A stretch of 11,606 nt of DNA from Candidatus Zixiibacteriota bacterium. Lineage in GTDB: Bacteria > Zixibacteria > MSB-5A5 > CAIYYT01. Under the pieces are notes generated by a model. The model was not told the origin of the DNA, searched no databases, and was given only the letters and a program-made list of their open reading frames with translations. The DNA lies in contig JAGLUH010000179.1 of NCBI GenBank assembly GCA_023134875.1, forward strand, positions 1-11,606. Reading direction: 5' to 3'. Made by a program: the position numbers and the translations under genes. This document shows, piece by piece, positions 6,233-11,606 of the stretch (positions within the stretch are counted from its first letter, which is position 1; every line of letters begins with the position of its first letter).

Positions 6233-6259
6233 GTCGAAACCGCGAGGGTTTCGACCTAC
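6233..6259 (-). repeat. REP-like hairpin with GTAG foot
   Basis: Perfect 9-bp arms GTCGAAACC (6233-6241) and GGTTTCGAC (6247-6255) surround a 5-nt loop, followed directly by CTAC (6256-6259). The minus strand reads GTAG plus hairpin. Its core ACCCTCGCGGTTT is shared with the left hairpin in MITE copy 1 (726-749), so both belong to one repeat subfamily although this one lies outside a MITE. It sits about 37 nt past the stop of the phasin-like gene and might protect that transcript's 3' end. Confidence 0.65.
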
Positions 6260-6291
6260 CAGCTACCAGCCTGCTCTGCGGACTAAGCTGC

Positions 6292-6870
6292 TTAGGTATT
6301 GTCGCTTGACGCCATTTTATCAAGTAGCTCTTTAAGTGAGGCGGACAGGTCATCGACCTTCTTGTTGAGTTTTTCCAAGTCCTTCTTCTTGGCTACTTTC
6401 AGGTTCTCAATGACGGTTTCGATGTCTTTGCTCACCTTTTCCTTGAAGTTACGGCTTGATTCCTCAGCCTTGTCAAGCAGTTCAAGAATGGCGTCCGACC
6501 TCTTCGACTTGGCGATCTCTCCCTGCTTGATCAGCGTGTCGATGATCTCTTCCGCCTTGCTTTTGGTGATTTCGAAAACACCGATCGAGGCCAAGATAGT
6601 TTTCTTGAGAATGTCCATCGTCATTTCTCCTTTCAAAGCAATAAAACCTCTGATTACCTGTATCACCGATTTCTGGTTGTGGGAACGATTCAGATCCTCC
6701 ACCAGCACCTGACTTAATACCGGCACCGTGACATCCTGACCTGAGTGGCTCTCCACGATCTCGAATTCAACGCCGCAGCGGACATAGTTGCGCAAGCTCT
6801 CGCCGGTAACAAAACGGCCGATATCGGGATCGTAAAGCAGCCGGTTAGGATATCGTTTAATTACTTTCAT
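6292..6870 (-). CDS. PhaR-type DNA-binding domain fused to a phasin-like coiled-coil
   Basis: A 192-residue protein of two parts. Residues 1-60 match the PHB/PHA accumulation regulator DNA-binding domain (PHB_acc_N): VIKRYPNRLLYDPDIGRFVT, then EIVESHSGQDVTVPVLSQVL. Residues ~85-190 look like a phasin / granule-associated protein: KKTILASIGVFEITKSKAEEIIDTLIKQGEI (about 89-119), then a long lysine/glutamate-rich amphipathic helix with heptad spacing to the end. PhaR proteins sense polyhydroxyalkanoate granules and repress phasin genes; phasins coat granules. No PHA synthase or depolymerase is in the window, so a link to PHA is inferred from domains only. It is a single-gene unit with its own strong promoter, no Shine-Dalgarno site, and a REP-like hairpin downstream. 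A general scaffold or stress role for the coiled coil is an alternative. Confidence 0.85.
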   Translation of the reverse strand: MKVIKRYPNRLLYDPDIGRFVTGESLRNYVRCGVEFEIVESHSGQDVTVPVLSQVLVEDLNRSHNQKSVIQVIRGFIALKGEMTMDILKKTILASIGVFEITKSKAEEIIDTLIKQGEIAKSKRSDAILELLDKAEESSRNFKEKVSKDIETVIENLKVAKKKDLEKLNKKVDDLSASLKELLDKMASSDNT

Positions 6871-6904
6871 GGTTCAATTATAGTGCACTGCACAAAGATG
6901 TCAA
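6871..6904 (-). promoter_or_regulatory. Near-consensus sigma-70 promoter, predicted leaderless
   Basis: On the minus strand TTGACA (6904-6899) and TATAAT (6882-6877) are both perfect, with a 16-nt spacer. Only six nucleotides (TGAACC) lie between TATAAT and the ATG at 6870, so the expected +1 is the A of the start codon. No Shine-Dalgarno site could fit in such a transcript. The -35 box directly abuts the T-run of the upstream terminator. Confidence 0.85.
6883..6893. promoter_or_regulatory. Candidate operator: 11-bp palindrome in the promoter spacer
   Basis: GTGCACTGCAC is a perfect odd palindrome (GTGCA-C-TGCAC) lying wholly between the -35 and -10 boxes of the phasin-like gene. A dimeric repressor bound here would block RNA polymerase. 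PhaR proteins are reported to bind TGC-rich sites, so autoregulation by the downstream gene's own DNA-binding domain is a reasonable guess, but it is inference. Confidence 0.5.
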
Positions 6905-6905
6905 G

Positions 6906-6947
6906 AAAAAAATGGAGGATATTCGACCACCAAAGCAAATATCCTCC
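6906..6947 (-). terminator. Intrinsic terminator after the response regulator gene
   Basis: Perfect 10-bp arms GGAGGATATT (6947-6938) and AATATCCTCC (6923-6914) flank a 14-nt loop. After one base, seven Ts follow in the minus-strand transcript (6912-6906). It begins 22 nt past the response regulator stop and ends directly before the next gene's -35 box, insulating the two units. Confidence 0.88.
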
Positions 6948-6969
6948 GAGCAACACTCTGGTATTGGTC

Positions 6970-7353
6970 TTAGACCTTGCTAAGACTAAGGAGCACGAGG
7001 TTGACTACTTCCAACAACCGTTCACAAACGAACGGTTTCTTAACAAACATATCGCCGCCCGACTTGAAGCTCTTTCCCTGGTCATCCGTTGTATCCTTGC
7101 CGGTTAAGAAGACTACCGGAATATTCTCCGTTTCCGGGTCCTTTTTCAGCGCCTGGCAGATTTCGTAGCCATCCATTTCCGGCATCATGATGTCGAGAAA
7201 AACCATATCGGGCTTGAAGCTTTTAGCTCGCTCGATACCCTTGGTCGCGCTGTTCTCAGCCGCTACCGTGTGGCCGGCGTTGGTTAGGAATGTATCTAAG
7301 ATATCAGTTATTTCCGGTTCATCATCAATAACCAGGATTCTCGCAGTTCTCAC
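6970..7353 (-). CDS. Single-domain response regulator (CheY-like receiver)
   Basis: A 127-residue stand-alone receiver domain. The acidic pocket is D10-D11, the phosphoacceptor is D54 (VFLDIMMPEMDG), the switch threonine is T84 (VFLTGK), the aromatic switch residue is F103 and the conserved lysine is K106 (KKPF). There is no output domain, so it should act by protein-protein contact or as a phosphorelay intermediate. The frame is open 76 codons further upstream, but that part has no domain-like sequence. GTG 7353, with GGTGGA 6 nt upstream, starts the domain at the right place (VRTARILVIDDE). It lies 139 nt past the C-N hydrolase gene, possibly in one transcript, and is followed by an intrinsic terminator. 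Its kinase partner is unknown; the histidine kinase at 8340 is the nearest candidate. Confidence 0.9.
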   Translation of the reverse strand: MRTARILVIDDEPEITDILDTFLTNAGHTVAAENSATKGIERAKSFKPDMVFLDIMMPEMDGYEICQALKKDPETENIPVVFLTGKDTTDDQGKSFKSGGDMFVKKPFVCERLLEVVNLVLLSLSKV

Positions 7354-7492
7354 TGTTATTCCACCATCAAGTGTCAACAAGAGCAATTCCCCCCCCTTCT
7401 TTGCAGTTATCGGCAAGAGGAAAAGCGACTTGAGACAAAAATAACCCTGCCGGTAGTTATTCTCTTCACGCTTATCCGGATTTATTGAAGGG

Positions 7493-8278
7493 TCAGAAAT
7501 AGAGGTCTTCGCGGCGGTCGGCCAGAATATCGTTGTTGGGAGTAAACAGCTTGTTACGAGCGAGGTTAGGATTGATGTCAACTACGTGAAGTTCATCGGT
7601 GTCGATGCCGGCGGCAGCCAGGATTGTGCCCCTGGTGTCGCAGATGCGGCTGCGACCGGTGAAGCTAATAATTTCATTACCTACCCGGTCGGCGCCGGTG
7701 CGGTTGCTGGTAATGGTGAAAACCGCGTTCTCCAGCGCGCGGGTTGGCATCGCCTGCTGACAGTAATCAAAGACCAGGTTGGCGGGATGGCAGATGATAT
7801 CGGCGCCCTTGAGCATCAAGGTACGCGCTGCTTCCGGGAAGAACCAGTCGAAACAGATCATCATACCGATGCGAGCGCCGCGAAATGCGAAAACGGCAAA
7901 TCCGGTATCTCCCGGGTCAAACCAGGATTTCTCCAGGTTGAAAAGGTGCGCCTTACGGTACAGATATTGAGAACCGTCAGGCAACACCGCCGCCGCAGAA
8001 TTATAGAGCTTGTTACCCGCCTGTTCCGGGAAGCCGAAGACAATTGCGCCCTGATGCTTATCAGCCAGGGAGTGGAAGAAGTCAAACGTCTCGCCTTCCC
8101 CGAACGAGGTGGCCAGTTTGCAGGCATGCTCCCGCGACGGCATGTAGTAACCGGAAAGACACAACTCCGGTACCACCAGCAGATCGAATCGTTCGTCACC
8201 CAGCAGGGAAACGATTTCCTCCTGATTACGGCGCTGGTCGCCAAATGCCACGTTATACTGTACGAATCCGATTCTCAC
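7493..8278 (-). CDS. Carbon-nitrogen hydrolase (nitrilase superfamily)
   Basis: A 261-residue alpha-beta-beta-alpha amidase. The Glu-Lys-Cys triad is complete: E38 in LLVVPELCLSGY, K109 in YLYRKAHLF and C142 in GMMICFDWFFPEAAR. The C-terminal part has GADIICHPANLV and ENAVFTITSNRTG, typical of the family, and the length is normal. Such enzymes hydrolyse amide or carbamoyl C-N bonds in small cytoplasmic substrates; N-carbamoylputrescine amidase, omega-amidase and beta-ureidopropionase belong here, and I cannot choose between them. The frame extends to 8605 but would run antisense into the kinase gene. GTG 8278, with GGAAAAG 6 nt upstream, begins exactly at the first strand (VRIGFVQYN). ATG 8311 is the alternative. 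It diverges from the histidine kinase gene across a ~60-bp gap. Confidence 0.92.
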   Translation of the reverse strand: MRIGFVQYNVAFGDQRRNQEEIVSLLGDERFDLLVVPELCLSGYYMPSREHACKLATSFGEGETFDFFHSLADKHQGAIVFGFPEQAGNKLYNSAAAVLPDGSQYLYRKAHLFNLEKSWFDPGDTGFAVFAFRGARIGMMICFDWFFPEAARTLMLKGADIICHPANLVFDYCQQAMPTRALENAVFTITSNRTGADRVGNEIISFTGRSRICDTRGTILAAAGIDTDELHVVDINPNLARNKLFTPNNDILADRREDLYF

Positions 8279-8339
8279 AATTATCTTTTCCGGCAGGATT
8301 GAAACTAACATATTCTCAGCGGCAAGACAAGAGCCTAAG

Positions 8340-10346
8340 ATGATTTCTGATTTTATCATAAGAAGAAGGTCGGTGCTGATAATCGCCCTCCTTTTCGGTG
8401 CCGCCATTCTCATCCTGGCGTATAGTGGTGTCCGCTCCAGCCGACAGAATATGCTCAAGTTGCTCACTGCCGATGGTGAATCGCTGCTGCAATCATTGAT
8501 TATCTCGGCGCAGAACAATGTCGCCGCTTCCGGTATTGTCGAACGGGCTACCGCCGAACATCTGGTCGATATCGCAGCGTTAATCAGCCGACTGATAGAC
8601 ATCAATCCTGCTCTTCAGGATTCGCTGGAGGTGTTGGCGCGTCGCTATCACTTAGAGCGTATCGATATCACCGATAGTTCCCGCTTGATTATCGCTTCCT
8701 CCTGGAGTGAAACAGTCGGGGATGCCATCTCTGCCGAGGATGATCTTCAGGCGGTACTTGACTCGGTATTGACCGGAAGAGCGGAGATCGCCATTGCCAC
8801 GCCGCAGCCGTCAGTCCTGCCCCGCGAGGATTATGTCAAGGTGGCGGTGAATGCCAATGTCGGTGTCGTCCTGCTACAAGCGTTGACCCGCAAGCTAACC
8901 GATTACCAGGAATCGCTCGGCATCGGCTACCTGGTGAGACAGCTTGGCGGACAGCGGGGCGTGAACTACGTGGTGCTGCAATCCGACAGCGGTATTGTCC
9001 TGGCCTCCCGCAGTGTTGGCTGGATGGTCGCTGTCGAGGCCGATACTTTCCTGAGCGAGGCGGTTATTCATGGCCGGATGGTCAGCCGCATCCACCAGTT
9101 CCAGGGGCAGCCGGTACTGGAAGTGGTGCGTGCTTTCAAGTCAGATGCCCTGCCCTCCGCGCTTTTCCGGCTGGGAATGTCGCTGGAAAGCTACCAGGAA
9201 CTTTACAGCAGTTCGCTCCGGCAATTGGCGATCCTGTCGGTAGTGCTCTTCGTGCTGGGACTGGTCGGCAGTTGGGCGGCTATTTCCAGTCGCAAACTGA
9301 GACGAACGGCAACCAGCCTGCAGGAACTGGAAAACATCACCAATGAAATTATTGACTCGTTGGAGGCGGCTGTCATTGCCATCGATCGCACCGGTAAGAT
9401 CACTATCTTCAACCCCCGCGCCCAGCAGCTTTTTTCTCTGTCCGCCAGGGCGGTGCTAGGTCGTCCCTATAGTGCTATTTTCGCCGACGACAAACTTTTC
9501 CTGGGGCAACTGAGCAAAGAAACCGCCAGTGTGCTGCGGGGCGAAGTAACATTAACACGGGAGAATGACGAACCGTTGCATCTGCTGATCTCCGCCGTAC
9601 CGATTCATGCTGCTGACGACACCTTTTCCGGCGCGGTCTCGCTGGTCTATGATCTCACCGATATGAAGCGGCTGCAGGAAAGTGTCCGCACCAGCGAACG
9701 ACTCTCCGAATTGGGCAACCTGGCCGCCGGTGTGGCGCATGAGATCAGAAATCCGCTCAATGCGATTTCCATAGCTACTCAACGCCTGCGCCATGAATTC
9801 AAGCCGGTGGACAATGTCGCCGAGTACGAAAACTTCCTGAAGACTATCACCGCTGAAATTGACAGGCTCAACGCCATAGTAAGAGATTTTCTTGCCCTCG
9901 CTCGAGGCGGGAAGATCGAAAAAGTTTTTGTTGATCTCAAGGAGTACTTGAACAATATAGCATCTCTCATAAGGTTGGAGACCGACAAGAAGGATATTTC
10001 ACTGATTATTGATGTCGAACCGGCGCTGCAAGTTGGTATCGACAAACTGGAAATGAAGAAAGTTATTTTGAACCTTCTGCGTAATGCGATAGAGGCGGCC
10101 GGCCGGCAAGGGTCGGTGGGAATCAAAGCTCATAAGACAGATACCGGTAAAGTGGAAATCAGGGTAAGCAACAGCGGCGAACCAATCCCTGCGGAGATAC
10201 AACAGAGGATTTTTCAACCATATTTTACCACCAAACGCGAAGGCACCGGATTGGGACTGGCAATCTGTCAACGCATCATCGCCGACCACGGCGGCCGCCT
10301 CGAACTATTGCCAGGTGAACCGACAACCTTCAGGATAACGCTATAA
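8340..10346 (+). CDS. Membrane-bound PAS sensor histidine kinase
   Basis: A 668-residue kinase. A first membrane helix (about 11-29) and a second (about 295-315) bracket a ~265-residue extracytoplasmic sensor region of unrecognised type, which includes a stretch (about 100-125, 205-262) that could be a Cache/PAS-like fold. There is no clear HAMP; a PAS domain follows (about 331-445, EAAVIAIDRTGKITIFNPRA). The HisKA helix has AHEIRNPL with H467. The ATPase domain has the N-box NLLRNAIEAA (N582), an F-box RIFQPYFTT (623-631) and G2 GTGLGLAIC (635-643). The G1 box reads VSNSGEPIP instead of VxDNGxGIP, a variant seen in other active-looking kinases. The start ATG has AAGAG about 6 nt upstream. 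A lipoprotein gene follows after a few bases. The signal sensed is unknown. Confidence 0.93.
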   Translation: MISDFIIRRRSVLIIALLFGAAILILAYSGVRSSRQNMLKLLTADGESLLQSLIISAQNNVAASGIVERATAEHLVDIAALISRLIDINPALQDSLEVLARRYHLERIDITDSSRLIIASSWSETVGDAISAEDDLQAVLDSVLTGRAEIAIATPQPSVLPREDYVKVAVNANVGVVLLQALTRKLTDYQESLGIGYLVRQLGGQRGVNYVVLQSDSGIVLASRSVGWMVAVEADTFLSEAVIHGRMVSRIHQFQGQPVLEVVRAFKSDALPSALFRLGMSLESYQELYSSSLRQLAILSVVLFVLGLVGSWAAISSRKLRRTATSLQELENITNEIIDSLEAAVIAIDRTGKITIFNPRAQQLFSLSARAVLGRPYSAIFADDKLFLGQLSKETASVLRGEVTLTRENDEPLHLLISAVPIHAADDTFSGAVSLVYDLTDMKRLQESVRTSERLSELGNLAAGVAHEIRNPLNAISIATQRLRHEFKPVDNVAEYENFLKTITAEIDRLNAIVRDFLALARGGKIEKVFVDLKEYLNNIASLIRLETDKKDISLIIDVEPALQVGIDKLEMKKVILNLLRNAIEAAGRQGSVGIKAHKTDTGKVEIRVSNSGEPIPAEIQQRIFQPYFTTKREGTGLGLAICQRIIADHGGRLELLPGEPTTFRITL

Positions 10347-10356
10347 GGGGTATATG

Positions 10357-10758
10357 ATGATTCGCAAGGTATGGCAACTGCGCTCAGTGTTTCTGCTGAT
10401 CGGTCTAGCGGTGGCTTTTGCGGCTTGTGTCAAGAAAGAAGACCCCAATAAGGAACGCGACGAGATCAAGGCGCGCCTGACCGAGATCACCGAGGTAATC
10501 GCTCAGAAGAATCTCGGTGATCTGAATGGCTTTTTCATCCAACCGGTAGCAGCAGGCAAAGGGCCGAATGCCCTTCTGGCAGAGGTTCAGCCCAAAATCG
10601 ACTCCCTTTTTGTTATGCGCAAACGTCGGGTATCCATCGACAGGAAAAGGGCAACTGTCAGATTCACTTTCACTAACGATCCGTCCGATTCCGCCTTTTC
10701 ATATTTGTATCTTCGTAAGAACGGTAGCTGGAAGATCAGCGGCTTCGAGATCAACTAA
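10357..10758 (+). CDS. Small predicted lipoprotein, NTF2-like domain possible
   Basis: A 133-residue protein. Basic residues (IRKVWQLR) and a hydrophobic stretch lead into a lipobox AFAAC, so cleavage and lipidation at Cys24 are expected. The mature part begins with a charged helix (DEIKARLTEITEVIAQKNLGDLNGFF), then strands ending in RRVSIDRKRATVRFTF and a final WKISGFEIN. That order of helix, sheet and closing tryptophan strand resembles NTF2/SnoaL-like domains, but the match is loose. AAGGGG (10345-10350) overlaps the kinase stop codon; it is 6 nt from the ATG at 10357 and 3 nt from one at 10354, so I take the second. It is surely co-transcribed with the kinase and may be a periplasm-facing accessory of its sensor region; this is inference. 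Confidence 0.75.
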   Translation: MIRKVWQLRSVFLLIGLAVAFAACVKKEDPNKERDEIKARLTEITEVIAQKNLGDLNGFFIQPVAAGKGPNALLAEVQPKIDSLFVMRKRRVSIDRKRATVRFTFTNDPSDSAFSYLYLRKNGSWKISGFEIN

Positions 10759-10821
10759 AAAGCCCGGCGCGTGTCGGCGGTCCTCCCCGCCTTTGATGCT
10801 CCCTTGAGATAAACAAAGCGA

Positions 10822-10850
10822 TTGCCATCGCTGCGGTGGCATGGTTTATT
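10822..10850 (+). promoter_or_regulatory. Candidate promoter of dnaG
   Basis: TTGCCA (10822-10827) and TTTATT (10845-10850) are separated by 17 nt. They match the -35 consensus at 5 of 6 and the -10 consensus at 4 of 6. The -10 sequence is the same as that proposed for ftsK. Seven nucleotides (GAAAGTA) lie between it and the dnaG ATG, so the transcript would be leaderless or nearly so. The GAAAG could also be a weak ribosome site for a readthrough transcript from the kinase operon. Confidence 0.4.
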
Positions 10851-10857
10851 GAAAGTA

Positions 10858-11606
10858 ATGACGTTCTATGGTGATGATATTATTGAGCGGGTACGCGAAG
10901 CCTCCGATATAGTCGATGTCATATCTGAGTTCTTACCACTCAAACGCAAGGGACGTAACTACTGGGCGCGCTGCCCTTTTCACCAGGAGAAAACGCCCTC
11001 CTTTTCGGTGTCGCCGGAGAAGCAGATTTTCCACTGTTTCGGCTGTCAGAAGGGCGGTAATGTTTTTTCCTTTGTAATGGAATACGAAAAGCTCCCCTTC
11101 CCGGAAACGCTGAAGTACCTGGCGAAGAGGGCGCACATCGAACTGCCCTCAGTGACTTACCGACGGGAATCGAAGGAGATCGAGCGGCTCTACTTCGCAC
11201 ATGAAGTGGCGGCGGAATTCTTCTTTGAGAATCTGAAAAGCTCCACCAGCACACTGGAATACCTGCGCGAACGGAAAGTAAGCGACGAGGTGATCGAGCG
11301 ATTCAAGCTGGGCTACGCACTCGATAGCTGGGATGCGCTGATCCGCCAGGCCCAGACCAAATCGCTGACGGAAAGCGACCTGGAGAAAGCGGGTCTGGTG
11401 GTGCGCAGTGAGAAGGATACTCTCTACGACCGTTTCCGGGGACGGTTGGTGTTTACGATCTTTAACACGGTCGGCAAGGCAATCGCCTTCGGGGCACGCA
11501 CCCTCAAGGCGGAGGAGACCGCCAAGTATATCAATTCACCGGAGACGCCGCTCTACCAGAAAGCAAGAGTGCTCTACGGGCTGTCGCATTCACGCAGCGA
11601 GATTCG
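10858..11606 (+). CDS. dnaG: DNA primase (partial, N-terminal 249 residues)
   Basis: The frame runs from ATG 10858 to the window edge. Residues 36-68 form the CHC2 zinc ribbon: C39, H42, C60 and C63 (CPFHQEKTPSFSV, then FHCFGCQKGGN). The conserved RNA polymerase domain follows, with YLRERKVSDEVIERFKLGY (about 135-153) and FRGRLVFTIFN (about 193-203), and KYINSPETPLYQKARVLYGL (about 223-242) leads into the TOPRIM catalytic part, which is cut off. DnaG lays down RNA primers for DNA replication with the DnaB helicase. It lies 99 bp past the lipoprotein gene with no clear terminator between, so partial readthrough from the kinase operon is possible. Confidence 0.96.
   Translation, partial: MTFYGDDIIERVREASDIVDVISEFLPLKRKGRNYWARCPFHQEKTPSFSVSPEKQIFHCFGCQKGGNVFSFVMEYEKLPFPETLKYLAKRAHIELPSVTYRRESKEIERLYFAHEVAAEFFFENLKSSTSTLEYLRERKVSDEVIERFKLGYALDSWDALIRQAQTKSLTESDLEKAGLVVRSEKDTLYDRFRGRLVFTIFNTVGKAIAFGARTLKAEETAKYINSPETPLYQKARVLYGLSHSRSEI

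Larger units (their letters stand above)
5774..6291. other. Gene-free, repeat-rich spacer upstream of the glycosylation operon
   Basis: This 518-bp gap contains a 10-bp-stem hairpin (5887-5915), MITE copy 2 (5952-6147) with its REPIN-like core, a small GGCAGG/CCTGCC hairpin (6181-6200) and a REP-like hairpin (6233-6259). The operon promoter should lie in 5774-5886, but no consensus pair stands out. Short open frames crossing this region consist of palindromic repeat sequence and are not believable genes. Confidence 0.75.

Noticed and set aside
5912..6335. Short open frames on both strands (5912-6097 minus, 6084-6335 plus, 6129-6353 minus)
   Set aside because: They run through MITE copy 2, its GC-rich palindromes and the 6233-6259 hairpin, and partly into the 3' end of the phasin-like gene; no coding signature.
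7354..7581. N-terminal extension of the response regulator frame (76 codons)
   Set aside because: The extension overlaps the end of the C-N hydrolase gene and has no domain-like sequence; the receiver domain starts right at GTG 7353.
7586..8302. Plus-strand open frame of 238 codons
   Set aside because: It is antisense to the C-N hydrolase, which has an intact catalytic triad and family motifs over the same bases; the antisense product has no recognisable fold.
8279..8605. N-terminal extension of the C-N hydrolase frame
   Set aside because: It would run antisense into the histidine kinase gene and adds residues before the family's normal first strand; GTG 8278 with a good upstream site fits better.
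10933..11254. Minus-strand open frames of 67 and 104 codons
   Set aside because: Antisense shadows of dnaG, which has the full zinc-ribbon and polymerase-domain motifs on the plus strand.

Overview
The window looks like ordinary chromosomal DNA from a bacterium with Gram-negative-type features (a lipobox lipoprotein, an FtsK-type translocase). It carries a dense load of small palindromic repeats. The gene mix, together with the hairpin repeats carrying a GTAG foot, fits an uncultured lineage of the FCB group, such as candidate phylum Zixibacteria. That placement rests on general impression only and is weak.

Layout. At 1-571 (minus) is the N-terminal membrane part of an FtsK/SpoIIIE-type DNA translocase, cut by the window edge. 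At 572-1045 there is no gene, only repeats: a ~190-bp MITE, REP-like hairpins and a large nested hairpin. At 1046-5773 (minus) lies a tightly overlapping four-gene operon. In order of transcription it encodes a DUF2723/TMEM260-like GT-C membrane protein, a dolichyl-phosphate-mannose-synthase-like GT2, a GT4 glycosyltransferase and a class I SAM methyltransferase. The likely job is surface glycosylation: the GT2 enzyme loads a sugar onto a polyprenyl carrier and the DUF2723 enzyme uses it outside the membrane. At 5774-6291 there is a second repeat-rich gap holding a second copy of the same MITE in the same orientation, so the glycosylation operon is bracketed by direct MITE copies.

At 6292-6870 (minus) one protein joins a PhaR-type DNA-binding domain to a phasin-like coiled-coil tail. 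It sits behind a near-consensus sigma-70 promoter whose predicted start point is the A of its ATG (leaderless), with a palindrome in the promoter spacer. Directly upstream, a textbook intrinsic terminator ends a single-domain response regulator (6970-7353, minus), which is preceded by a nitrilase-superfamily C-N hydrolase (7493-8278, minus). Divergent from these, on the plus strand, are a membrane-bound PAS histidine kinase (8340-10346), a small lipoprotein (about 10357-10758) and the start of DNA primase dnaG (10858 to the window end).

Main points of interest: (1) at least seven different hairpins with a GTAG (or CTAC on the other strand) foot, the architecture of REP/REPIN elements; (2) two MITEs with 16-bp terminal inverted repeats and matching 4-bp target duplications, each holding a different REPIN-like core; (3) predicted leaderless promoters at the phasin gene and perhaps at ftsK and dnaG, while operon-internal genes mostly have Shine-Dalgarno sites about 6 nt from the start; (4) the PhaR-phasin fusion. 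I did not find a clear novel defence, CRISPR or biosynthetic system.
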